Source: Pseudomonadota bacterium
Lineage (GTDB): Bacteria > Pseudomonadota > Alphaproteobacteria > Sphingomonadales > SMXR01
Assembly (NCBI GenBank): GCA_022574255.1
Contig: JACZSK010000014.1
Coordinates: forward strand, 1 to 41,165
DNA: 41,165 bases
Direction: 5' to 3'
In this document: one piece after another, positions 33,919 through 41,165 of the stretch
Position numbering within the stretch: position 1 is the first letter of the stretch
Layout: each line of letters starts with the position of its first letter
Position numbers and translations under genes: made by a program
Notes under the pieces: model-generated
Seen by the model: the letters and a program-made list of their open reading frames with translations, nothing else
Told to the model about the DNA's origin: nothing
The model's database searches: none

Positions 33919-33933
33919 TAGAATTAAGTTCAA
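33919..33933. promoter_or_regulatory. Degenerate operator copy upstream of the PPOX-fold gene
   Basis: TAGAATTAAGTTCAA matches TTGAA-N5-TTCAA at 9 of 10 arm positions and keeps the following A of the consensus. It is 80 bp from the ATG at 33839, close to the distance seen for site 2. The spacer end (AG, not TA) differs from the four good sites, so it may be weak or a chance match. Confidence 0.35.
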
Positions 33934-34035
33934 ATTCTGTACCTTGTGCGTCCAGTCGTCAAGTTGCCTCCCGGCATTAGCCATCATCGCCATAGTGGTG
34001 CCGACGAAAAAACTATGTGCCGATCCGTTGCGCGA

Positions 34036-35940
34036 CTATTGATCCTCAATGCTGAAGGCCAGCAGCACATTTCCCGGCATGTGAAAATAGACGCCGTATC
34101 CGGAATTAATGTACATCATACCATCCTTGAACACCGGCCCCGCCGCGCCGCCGATCGACCCGCCCCGGGCCATCTCGCCGGACAGGGTCTCAAACTCTCT
34201 CGCCGTGTCAAAATCCCAGATAATACGGCCCGTATCTTTGTCATAGGCCCGTAAATGGCCGTCCATCGAACCAGCAAGGACGGCTCCGGGTATCGCTGTC
34301 ACCGCTGCAGAGTAGCCAGGGTCGCAATATTGCCTGCCCTCACAGGGATCAGGTGCCGGTGAAAACCAGAGCACCTCACCATCGGTTATATTCAGCGCAT
34401 ACATCCCCGGCTTCGCTTCACCAGGCCATCTTGGCCCGCCGAAAAAGTCCGAAATCGGCACATATAGAATGTTGCCGTCGGCAGCCATGCCAAAATGAAT
34501 GCCGCCCTGGATGCCGCCACGACCCAGTTTTTTCTGCCAGAGAATCCTGCCGCCATCATCGGGGTCGAGAGCGAACAGGTCGCCAGACTTCTGCCCCGCC
34601 AGAATAATGTCCTTGCCCTCGGATGTGGTGGCCAGGATGGGTGCGGCGCCAAAATCGTAGTCGGGTCCGTCCTCGGGCGGACAATTGACCCGGTCCTCCG
34701 CCTCGCAGGCCATATTCCAAGCGTCACCCGCCGTGGCCTGCATGATCCAGATAATCTTCCCGCCATCCATGTCAAAGGCAATAATGGCATCGCTGGAACC
34801 GTCGGCGGGTGAGGAATAATTTTCACCGGTGCCGACATAGAGCCGACGTCTTTTTTCATCAATGGTCACACCCGCCCAGACCGGCGCGCCGGAGGGTGCG
34901 ATTCTCGGCGTACCAATGTTGTTCTTGCCCACTTCCTTGGGCTCTTCAACAATGGTCCGCGTGGTCCATATTTTTTCCCCGCTGGCGGCATCATAAGCGG
35001 CAACACCGCCACGGAAGGTGCAACAGGCGTACTCCGGATTGGCTGCCGCTGTCACTTCCAGGGCAGACAATGGGACATAGAGCCGGCCCTCATGCAGCAC
35101 CGGTGCAGCGGTGATTGTCAGGCTTGGGTGATCATCGGGGCGGTCCCGCCAGACAAGGCCGCCGGTGACCGCATCGATGGCGTAAACATTTCCCAGGATG
35201 TCCCCGAAAAACAGCTTCGGGTCGGCGTCTTCGTTTCCGGCCTGCCACTTCTCAGCAACGATGCCGGTGCGCACCTCGCCACTGGCCCTGAAGGTCCAGC
35301 GGATGCATCCGGTTTCGCGGTCCAGCGAAAACACTGTGCCGTCATGGCTGCCGACAAACAAGGCGCCACCGGCAATTACCGGCTGCGAGCGGGCCTTGAT
35401 GGCATCGGGGTAGGCAAACGCCCATTTGAGACGCAACTTGGATATGTTCTTGCCGTCTATACCGGTGACACTGCCGGGAAGATAGCGCTGGCTTCGATAG
35501 TTCATGCCCCAACCATCAACATCGGGCGGCGCGGCATAATCGAAGGCGCTGGTACCGGCGGCACAGGCCAGGGCGTCCAGCGTGTTAGCCTCTTCGCCCA
35601 TCGGGCGGCCACTGATGAATTCGGCCACTGCCTGGCGCTGGGCCGAGGAATAGGCTTTGGCCTGGCTTTGCATCAGGCCCGTTTCCTGGGCGGCAAAGAT
35701 GGCGCGCGGTGTCATTTGCTCAATCAGTGTGAAATGTGGCGCTTTTGACATCTGCCCCTCGTGGCAGTTGGCGCAGTTGGATAAATATAACGCCTTGCCG
35801 TCGAGCGTTGCGGCTGCGGTCGCAGTTGCAGTTTCCGGTGCAGCCGCCTCGGTATTATCGGCAGCGTCATCGCACCCGGCAAGGGCGCCGCACAGGGTCA
35901 AGAAGAGCCCGGGAAGAAGGGCGGCATGGAAATCTTTCAC
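34036..35940 (-). CDS. PQQ-dependent dehydrogenase with N-terminal cytochrome c, lipoprotein
   Basis: A 634-residue periplasmic quinohemoprotein. A signal peptide ends in a lipobox with Cys23 (LCGALAGC). A cytochrome c domain follows with heme motif Cys56-x-x-Cys59-His60 (CANCH) and likely Met ligand further on. Residues about 140-630 form an eight-bladed PQQ propeller with repeated blade ends (AIDAVTGGLVWRDR, AYDAASGEKIWTTR, ALNITDGEVLWFSP, AYDKDTGRIIWDFD) and a Cys-Cys pair in YACCTF like the vicinal disulfide of PQQ alcohol dehydrogenases. The order, cytochrome before propeller, resembles polyvinyl-alcohol dehydrogenase. It would oxidise an alcohol and feed electrons to the respiratory chain. 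It starts at GTG with AAGG upstream. Confidence 0.9.
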   Translation of the reverse strand: MKDFHAALLPGLFLTLCGALAGCDDAADNTEAAAPETATATAAATLDGKALYLSNCANCHEGQMSKAPHFTLIEQMTPRAIFAAQETGLMQSQAKAYSSAQRQAVAEFISGRPMGEEANTLDALACAAGTSAFDYAAPPDVDGWGMNYRSQRYLPGSVTGIDGKNISKLRLKWAFAYPDAIKARSQPVIAGGALFVGSHDGTVFSLDRETGCIRWTFRASGEVRTGIVAEKWQAGNEDADPKLFFGDILGNVYAIDAVTGGLVWRDRPDDHPSLTITAAPVLHEGRLYVPLSALEVTAAANPEYACCTFRGGVAAYDAASGEKIWTTRTIVEEPKEVGKNNIGTPRIAPSGAPVWAGVTIDEKRRRLYVGTGENYSSPADGSSDAIIAFDMDGGKIIWIMQATAGDAWNMACEAEDRVNCPPEDGPDYDFGAAPILATTSEGKDIILAGQKSGDLFALDPDDGGRILWQKKLGRGGIQGGIHFGMAADGNILYVPISDFFGGPRWPGEAKPGMYALNITDGEVLWFSPAPDPCEGRQYCDPGYSAAVTAIPGAVLAGSMDGHLRAYDKDTGRIIWDFDTAREFETLSGEMARGGSIGGAAGPVFKDGMMYINSGYGVYFHMPGNVLLAFSIEDQ

Positions 35941-35986
35941 GGCGATAACCTTACAGGGTCCAACAGCGTTGTCCTAAAAGTAACGA

Positions 35987-36010
35987 CGCGGGCCCCTCGC
36001 CGAGCCCGCG
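35987..36010 (-). terminator. Possible terminator hairpin after the TonB receptor gene
   Basis: CGCGGGC and GCCCGCG pair over 7 bases around a 10-base loop in the 86-bp gap between the receptor stop and the PQQ dehydrogenase start. On the minus strand it is followed by a short T-containing stretch (GTCGTTACTTTT), not a clean T-run, so confidence is modest. Confidence 0.38.
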
Positions 36011-36026
36011 CCGCATCGATTATTCC

Positions 36027-38258
36027 TTACCCGCCAAATCGATAGTTGACTTCGAGGCCATAGGTTCTTGGCGCCCGGGTTGCGGCGTAGGACCACAGAC
36101 CGGCAACATCGAAGCCAATGCTGTAACCATCCGCCTTGGCGATATTCCGCGCAAAGACATTGATTTCAATGTTGTTGAATCGATAGCCGGCCGACGCATC
36201 AAGCAGGTGCTGGCTTTCGTTATGGAGTTCAGGCTTGTTGGCAAAATCGACCTCGTGTGCGCCAATAAAGTGCCAGCCGCCGCCGACCACCGCAGTGCCG
36301 GACCCCACCGCCCATTCGTAATTTCCGCTGATGCTGGCGGTCACTTTCGGCGCCCGACGAAAATCAAGATCGGAGAAATCGGTGGTGCCGCTGAGGCCTA
36401 TGAACGTGAATTCATCATAACCAGCATCCAGGATACCAAGATTCGCCCGTATGCTCAGGCCCTCTACGGGGTACCACAGCAAATCCGCTTCCAGGCCCTT
36501 CATCGTTGCGGTGGAAGCGTTGGTATTCAGCGTCACCTGCCCCGTCCCACTGGTCGCGGAGGGGAATTGCAGCTCTTCCTGCTTGTCTTTGTAATCCATG
36601 TAGAAAGCGGTAACGTTCAGACGCAGCCGGTTATCCAGCCATTCGGTTTTGAAACCGATCTCGTAATTGTCGATTGTCTCGGCGTCGTAGGGCGTTGTCG
36701 CCACTTCAACGCTGTCGACACGGCCGTTGAAACCACCACTGCGATAGCCCTGCGAATAGGTGGCATAGACCATGGCATCGTCATTGATCCGGTATTTCAG
36801 GCCGACCTTTGGCGTGAACTGGTCCCAGCTGTCATTCGCAGCAGCGTTGACGACGCCGGTTTGGGCTGTGCTCTTTCTGTCCTCGGTAAAGCGACCGCCG
36901 AGCGTAAAGGTCAAACGGTCACTGAGATCATAGTCCCCCTCGAAGAACAGAGCCCAGGACTCGGTCGTCTGATTGGTCGTCTGGGGAAGGTCAAGAAGGC
37001 CGCCCGGAAGTGCACAGCCAAAACAGATAAAACTGCGCAGGCGCACTTCGTATTCCGAATCCCACACATAGGCACCAAAAACCCAACTGAGCTTTTCGTC
37101 GGTGGATCCGGTCAGCCGCAGTTCATGAGAGGTCTGTTTGTACTCTGCTGGCCGCGATGTGTGAAAGAAGAGCTGCGAATCGCCGTCCCAGTCGGTCAGG
37201 ACAGTTTCCCTGGTTTCCCAGCTGCCGAAGATATAATCGAGCCGGAGATCGTCATCGATATCCCACCGGACCTCGAAAATATGCGTGTCCGCGTCAAAGG
37301 TCGCGGCGCCCGGCGCGATGAGATCCCGCAAGCCCGGATCGACGAGATTCGCCACCCCCTCGTAATCCTGCAGCGTCGCATAACGGCTTCCAGAAAGCGG
37401 TGTTCTGACATCGGGTGCACAAACGGCGAAAAACAAACACAGCACCTGATTGGGTTGGGTGAGATTGAGCAGCGGCGGCGTATCCTGGTCGGTCCTCTCC
37501 CGCTGATATGTGTATTCCAGTTCTATGTTATCCTGGGGAGTCCACAGAAGGTTGGCGCCGATGCTTTGATATTCAATCCGCCCCACGTCACGGCCGTTAT
37601 TCAGATTGGTATAATACCCCTTGCCCTGATCGCGGTAAGTGCCACTCAGCTTCAGCGCAAGCTGCTCTCCCAGCCCGAAGTTCATGATGCCATCCAACAA
37701 CAGGATCTCGTAATTGCCATAGCTGGCGCGCAACTTTGCACCCAGTTCGCCGGTTGGCTTGGTGCGCTCGAGTTTGACAACGCCGCCAATGGTATTGCGC
37801 CCGAAAAGCGTGCCCTGCGGGCCGCGCAGCACTTCCACCCTCTCCACGTCGATCGAGCGTGCCAGGCTGCCGCTCATCTGGCCAAGGAAGATGCCGTCAA
37901 CGACCACACCAACAGCGGGGTCGAAGTTTTTCTCGACCTCGGAGACACCGACGCCGCGAATATAGATGGAGGCGACGCCGCCCGGTCCCTGGGCGGTATC
38001 ATCGATCACAAGATTGGGCGATATATCGACCAGATCGCGGATATCGGTGGAAAACTTGCGTTCAAGCTCCGCCTGCCCAATCGCGCTGACCGACAATCCA
38101 ACGTCCTGGATATTTTCGGCGCGCTTTCTGGCGGTAACGATTATCTCTTCAAGTTCCCAGACACCGTCCTGGTCTTGTGCCGAAGCCGTCGGCGACATCG
38201 CGCCGGTGGCTGCAAGCGCTATAACTCCACAACTATACTTAAGGAAATTCCTGTTCAT
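36027..38258 (-). CDS. TonB-dependent outer-membrane receptor
   Basis: A 743-residue outer-membrane protein. It has a signal peptide (MNRNFLKYSCGVIALAATGA...ASA), then the plug domain with the TonB-box-like EEIIVTARKRAENIQDV and the plug core RGPQGTLFGRNTIGGVVKL (about residues 36-170). A 22-strand beta-barrel follows, with alternating aromatic strands up to TYGLEVNYRFGG. Receptors of this ARKR/IQDV type are common in Sphingomonads and marine Gammaproteobacteria for hydrophobic or complex substrates, not only for siderophores. AGGGGAGG lies 5-6 bases before the ATG. It is divergent from the BadI-like gene across operator site 3, so uptake and catabolism may be controlled together. Confidence 0.94.
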   Translation of the reverse strand: MNRNFLKYSCGVIALAATGAMSPTASAQDQDGVWELEEIIVTARKRAENIQDVGLSVSAIGQAELERKFSTDIRDLVDISPNLVIDDTAQGPGGVASIYIRGVGVSEVEKNFDPAVGVVVDGIFLGQMSGSLARSIDVERVEVLRGPQGTLFGRNTIGGVVKLERTKPTGELGAKLRASYGNYEILLLDGIMNFGLGEQLALKLSGTYRDQGKGYYTNLNNGRDVGRIEYQSIGANLLWTPQDNIELEYTYQRERTDQDTPPLLNLTQPNQVLCLFFAVCAPDVRTPLSGSRYATLQDYEGVANLVDPGLRDLIAPGAATFDADTHIFEVRWDIDDDLRLDYIFGSWETRETVLTDWDGDSQLFFHTSRPAEYKQTSHELRLTGSTDEKLSWVFGAYVWDSEYEVRLRSFICFGCALPGGLLDLPQTTNQTTESWALFFEGDYDLSDRLTFTLGGRFTEDRKSTAQTGVVNAAANDSWDQFTPKVGLKYRINDDAMVYATYSQGYRSGGFNGRVDSVEVATTPYDAETIDNYEIGFKTEWLDNRLRLNVTAFYMDYKDKQEELQFPSATSGTGQVTLNTNASTATMKGLEADLLWYPVEGLSIRANLGILDAGYDEFTFIGLSGTTDFSDLDFRRAPKVTASISGNYEWAVGSGTAVVGGGWHFIGAHEVDFANKPELHNESQHLLDASAGYRFNNIEINVFARNIAKADGYSIGFDVAGLWSYAATRAPRTYGLEVNYRFGG

Positions 38259-38417
38259 TTGACCTCCCCTTATCCCGGTCCCGGTCGTCTCGTTTTTGGT
38301 CTGGAATCCCGACTATTGCGGTGCACAGGCCGCAAGCCCACGGGTTACTGAAGGGCCAGACTTATATTTAGGCAACGGTAGCGTGACGCTTCGGCGATTG
38401 TCTTGTCAAGCAAAAAC

Positions 38418-38432
38418 TTGAATGTTATTCAA
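38418..38432. promoter_or_regulatory. Operator palindrome TTGAA-N5-TTCAA, site 3 (TonB receptor/BadI-like)
   Basis: TTGAATGTTATTCAA followed by AA. It is 159 bp from the TonB receptor start and 80 bp from the hydrolase start at 38513. It matches the consensus YTTGAAnnnTATTCAAA in every constrained position. Confidence 0.7.
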
Positions 38433-38512
38433 ACTTCTCCTAGGCTAACAATCATGCAAGAGTGTGTGGAGGGAGCCGGGACTGCGCCTGCCGCGACACA
38501 TGAGGGGATGAA

Positions 38513-39289
38513 ATGTCCGATATCGAAATTGAGGTGAAGGGTGAGGTCGCCTGGATCCGCCTGAACAGACCGGAGCGCATGAACGCATATGACGCGGACA
38601 TGGCCAAGGAGCTTATCGAGGCGGTGCGGAGCTCATCCAACAGCGGAGTCATTGTTCTGACCGGGACCGGCCGCGCCTTCTGCGCCGGAGGATATCTGGC
38701 CAACCTGAGCGATCCGGATCCGGAAGAGTTGCGCAGTATGTTCTATGGCTCGCTGGATGTTTATGAATCCATCCGCACCAGCCCCCGGCCGGTCATCGCA
38801 GCCGTCAACGGCGCCGCGGCTGGCGGTGGCAATGAACTGGTGGTGGCTTGCGATTTGGCCATCGCAGCTGAATCAGCAACCTTTGGCCAAACCGGTGTGC
38901 GGGTCGGAAGTGCACCGGTCCTGGGCGGAACCAATTTCCTGACCATGAACATTGGTGAAAAACGTGCCAAGGAAGTGGCGTTTATGTGCCGGCGGTATAA
39001 GGCGCAGGAGGCCTGCGACATGGGCTGGATCAACGCGGTGGTGCCGGATGACCAACTGGAAGAGGAAGTCACCAAATGGACCGAGGAACTTCTCTATATG
39101 AGCCCGCGCTACCTGGAAATAGCCAAAACCAGCTCGAATGTCTGGTGGAACCAGTGCCGGGACTCCTATATGAGCGGCCTTGGCATGCTAATGCAGGCGA
39201 TCGGCTCGGAGGACATGATTGAAGGGGCCAGCGCCTTCATGGAAAAACGCCGCCCCCAGTTCAAGGGGCGGGAGCGGGAGACGGACTAA
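38513..39289 (+). CDS. Enoyl-CoA hydratase/isomerase family, BadI-like ring hydrolase candidate
   Basis: A 258-residue crotonase-fold protein. The oxyanion segments are AFCAGGYLANL and NGAAAGGGNELVVACDLAIAAE. The later part (TFGQTGVRVGSAPVLGGTNFLTMNIGEKRAKEVAFMCRRYKAQEACDMGWINAVVP) strongly recalls BadI, the 2-ketocyclohexanecarboxyl-CoA hydrolase that opens an alicyclic ring, and MenB; the EKRKPEF-like ending (EKRRPQFKG) is also shared with BadI. Inference: it hydrolyses a cyclic beta-keto acyl-CoA. Simple hydratase activity is the alternative. The ATG has GAGGGGATG in front. It begins a plus-strand operon with an acyl-CoA dehydrogenase and an SDR, controlled by operator site 3. Confidence 0.88.
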   Translation: MSDIEIEVKGEVAWIRLNRPERMNAYDADMAKELIEAVRSSSNSGVIVLTGTGRAFCAGGYLANLSDPDPEELRSMFYGSLDVYESIRTSPRPVIAAVNGAAAGGGNELVVACDLAIAAESATFGQTGVRVGSAPVLGGTNFLTMNIGEKRAKEVAFMCRRYKAQEACDMGWINAVVPDDQLEEEVTKWTEELLYMSPRYLEIAKTSSNVWWNQCRDSYMSGLGMLMQAIGSEDMIEGASAFMEKRRPQFKGRERETD

Positions 39290-39338
39290 TTCCTGCGCTT
39301 TCTGTGCCAGGGAATTAGAACGGGGGAGGTCGTCTGAA

Positions 39339-40469
39339 ATGAATTTTGATCTGGACGCCAAATATCTGGAAATCCAGCAGGAAGCCCGGGAGCTTGCGCA
39401 GTCCGTCGAGCATATCGCCTGCGAGGCGGACGCATCCAGTGAACTCCACCCGGGCATGCTGGAGGCACTGCAGGCAAGCAATTTGGCCAACCTGATGGTG
39501 CCTTCCCGGTACGGCGGCAGGTTCGAGGAGATTGACCCCCTTGCCATCTGCCTGGTCAGGGAAGCGTTGATGGCGACGTCTTCCCATTTGGACTCGCTGT
39601 TTGCGCTCCAGGGAATTGGCAGTTTTGCGGTGACTGCGGCTGGCTCTGACGCGCAACGTTCGGAATGGCTGCCCCGAATTGCGACGGCAGAGGTCTTGCC
39701 GGCACTGGCCCTGACCGAACCCGTCGCCGGCTCTGACCTCAAGGCGGTTGTCACGGAAATCGTTCCTGGAGAGCACGGCTTCATTCTGAACGGCTCCAAG
39801 TCTTTTATTTCCAATGCCGGCTGCGCGGCTTTCTATGTTGTTTTCGCCAAGGAAGGGGATAGCTTTTCCATGGTGCTGGTTCCGGCGGATGCCGAGGGTT
39901 TGTCAGTGACACCGACGCCTGAATTAATCGCTCCGCATGTATTGGGCGAAGTTGAATTCAGCAATGTCTTGCTGACGGACGACGCCCGTCTCGGACCGGC
40001 CGGAAAGGGGATGGGGCTGGTGCTGTCAACTTTGTCGGTGTTCCGGGTATCCGTTGCCGGTGCCGCCGTGGGCTTGGCCCAGGCTGCGTTGGAAGAGGCT
40101 GTTCGCCACACCCGAACCCGGGAACAGTTTGGCAAACCCCTCTCGAAATTGGGGCCGGTGGCGCAAATGCTGGCGGATAGCTGGACTGAGATAGAAATGG
40201 CAAGGCTCCTGACCTACCGGGCAGCCACAATGGCCCAAAGCGATCCGGCGGCGACCCTGCCCCATTCCTCGATGGCCAAGCTCGCCGCCAGTGAGATGGC
40301 CTCTAAGGTGGTTGACCGCTGCGTTCAGATGATGGGCCGTTGGGGACTTGTTCGGGAATCAAAGATTGGGCGCCTGTATCGCCAGGCCCGCCCCATGCGC
40401 ATATATGAAGGGGCCTCTGAAGTGTTACGCCTTGGCATTGCCAGCGAACTTACCAAGATCGTTCCATGA
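39339..40469 (+). CDS. Acyl-CoA dehydrogenase
   Basis: A 376-residue FAD enzyme. The start at 39339 (MNFDLDAKYLEIQQEAREL) has GGGGAGG upstream; the longer frame from 39219 overlaps the previous gene. Domain signs are LPALALTEPVAGSDLKAVV and FILNGSKSFISNAGCAAFYVVF in the middle, TRTREQFGKPLSKLGPVAQMLADSWTEIEMARLL in the C-terminal domain, and the catalytic Glu in MRIYEGASEVLRLGIA. It is shorter than the dehydrogenase at 16308 and belongs to a different branch, so the two probably act on different intermediates. Its stop overlaps the SDR start (ATGA). Confidence 0.93.
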   Translation: MNFDLDAKYLEIQQEARELAQSVEHIACEADASSELHPGMLEALQASNLANLMVPSRYGGRFEEIDPLAICLVREALMATSSHLDSLFALQGIGSFAVTAAGSDAQRSEWLPRIATAEVLPALALTEPVAGSDLKAVVTEIVPGEHGFILNGSKSFISNAGCAAFYVVFAKEGDSFSMVLVPADAEGLSVTPTPELIAPHVLGEVEFSNVLLTDDARLGPAGKGMGLVLSTLSVFRVSVAGAAVGLAQAALEEAVRHTRTREQFGKPLSKLGPVAQMLADSWTEIEMARLLTYRAATMAQSDPAATLPHSSMAKLAASEMASKVVDRCVQMMGRWGLVRESKIGRLYRQARPMRIYEGASEVLRLGIASELTKIVP

Positions 40470-41165
40470 TGGACCTGGAACTTGAAGGGCGGGTGGCAAT
40501 TGTCACTGGCGCCAGCCGCGGGCTTGGGCGCGCGGCGGCAGCCGCCCTGGTCGAACAGGGTGTGCGTGTCGTTGCAGCGGCAAGAACAATGGATGCTCTG
40601 CATGATTTCAAGGCGACTGCGCCTGATCATATTCACCCTGTGCAGTGCGATATGTGCGACGCCGAAGCGGTTGCCAGGCTACCGCAGTTGGCCATCGATA
40701 CGTTCGGAGGTATCGATATCGTCGTAAACAATGCGGGGATTGCCCCCGCCGGTAAGTTTCTGGAGCAAGACCCGGCAATTTGGGACAAGGTGATGGCGGT
40801 GAATGTTACCGCGCCGGCGATTCTCACCCGCGCCGCCGGAAAGCACATGGTCGAACAGGGATCGGGAAAAATTATCAATATCGCATCGACCTCGGGAATT
40901 CTGGGCAAGGCGATGCTGGTAGCCTATTCGTCGTCCAAGGGGGCACTGTTGCAGTTCACCAAGGCGCTTGCTGCCGAATGGGCCAAGAGTGGTATACAGG
41001 TGAACGCAATTGCACCCGGCGCGTTCGAGACAGAGGCGCAGAGTGCGGTGCTGGAATCGCCTGATATCCTGAAGCGCCGGCTGGGCAAGATTCCCGCCCG
41101 CCGTATGGGGACGCCCGAAGAGATTGGTCCGCTGGTTTGTTATTTGGCGTCCAGAAAATCTGATT
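40466..41165 (+). CDS. SDR family oxidoreductase (runs off the window)
   Basis: 233 residues visible, open at the window edge; the full protein is probably about 250. The coenzyme motif is VTGASRGLGRAAAAALV, then the NNAGIAPAGKF segment, catalytic Ser in INIASTSG, and Tyr-Lys in VAYSSSKGALLQFTKALAAEWAKSGIQVNAIAPG. This is the classical SDR pattern of 3-hydroxyacyl-CoA/ACP or gluconate-type dehydrogenases. Two adjacent ATG codons (40466 and 40469) are in frame; the first overlaps the acyl-CoA dehydrogenase stop, so the genes are translationally coupled. In this setting it most likely oxidises a hydroxyacyl-CoA or cyclic alcohol. Confidence 0.92.
   Translation, partial: MMDLELEGRVAIVTGASRGLGRAAAAALVEQGVRVVAAARTMDALHDFKATAPDHIHPVQCDMCDAEAVARLPQLAIDTFGGIDIVVNNAGIAPAGKFLEQDPAIWDKVMAVNVTAPAILTRAAGKHMVEQGSGKIINIASTSGILGKAMLVAYSSSKGALLQFTKALAAEWAKSGIQVNAIAPGAFETEAQSAVLESPDILKRRLGKIPARRMGTPEEIGPLVCYLASRKSD

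Noticed and set aside
1-41165. tRNA, rRNA, CRISPR arrays or a phage structural module
   Set aside because: No cloverleaf with conserved arms, no rRNA core sequence, no regularly spaced direct repeats and no capsid, terminase or tail genes were found by reading. The recombinase is the only phage- or island-type gene.

Overview
The window looks like a piece of a Gram-negative genome. Genes from about 12 kb onward include a TonB-dependent receptor with a signal peptide, a Tat-exported lipoprotein dehydrogenase and a periplasmic PQQ/cytochrome c lipoprotein, which points to a proteobacterium (Alpha- or Gamma-). The first 1.2 kb (3' part of ispG followed by proS) has a gene order and protein character that recall Chloroflexota/Firmicutes more than Proteobacteria. 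The window may therefore be mosaic, or a metagenomic join. That taxonomic reading rests on family knowledge, not on a search.

Layout. 1-1291: proS (partial) and a broken ispG, both minus strand. 1292-4278: an AT-richer accessory stretch with a large serine recombinase beside the broken ispG, two small unknown genes and a solitary IS6-type end. 4279-11564: two different IS6-family elements in opposite orientation (4279-5085 and 10760-11564) around an ABC transporter/AttH-like export module, a metallo-beta-lactamase-fold hydrolase and a doubtful small ORF. 11576-15559: MATE transporter, a PYROXD2-like oxidoreductase without its N-terminal FAD motif, a RibD-type reductase without its C-terminus (the two truncated genes abut), and a complete GTP cyclohydrolase II. 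15584-20167: ABM-domain protein, SnoaL-like protein, acyl-CoA dehydrogenase, and a fused FO synthase (CofGH/FbiC). 20201-24266: a tight operon for a 2-oxoacid:acceptor oxidoreductase (beta, gamma-alpha) with a ferredoxin-FrhB subunit, i.e. a candidate 2-oxoacid:coenzyme F420 oxidoreductase. 24412-41165: a catabolic block with thiolase, an enoyl-CoA hydratase built like FadJ but lacking the NAD domain, an HSD10-like dehydrogenase, amidohydrolase, SnoaL-like protein, KstD-like flavoprotein, acyl-CoA ligase, PPOX-fold flavin or F420 protein, PQQ dehydrogenase, TonB receptor, BadI-like hydrolase, acyl-CoA dehydrogenase and another SDR.

How they may work together. The receptor, PQQ dehydrogenase and exported flavoprotein could take up and oxidise a hydrophobic, possibly alicyclic or steroid/terpenoid-like substrate. 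The ligase, dehydrogenases, hydratase, SDRs, thiolase and BadI-like hydrolase could then degrade it as CoA esters. GTP cyclohydrolase II and a RibD-type reductase belong to the route that makes 5-amino-6-ribitylaminouracil, the substrate of FO synthase, so deazaflavin supply is linked to the cluster, and the KorAB-FrhB operon is a plausible F420 user.

The strongest regulatory signal is a palindrome, TTGAA-N5-TTCAA (consensus YTTGAAnnnTATTCAAA). It occurs once in each of the four divergent intergenic regions between 12 and 41 kb (14833, 17599, 27191, 38418), with a degenerate copy at 33919. This suggests that one regulator, not encoded here, controls the FO branch and the catabolic genes together. 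No tRNA, rRNA or CRISPR array was seen.
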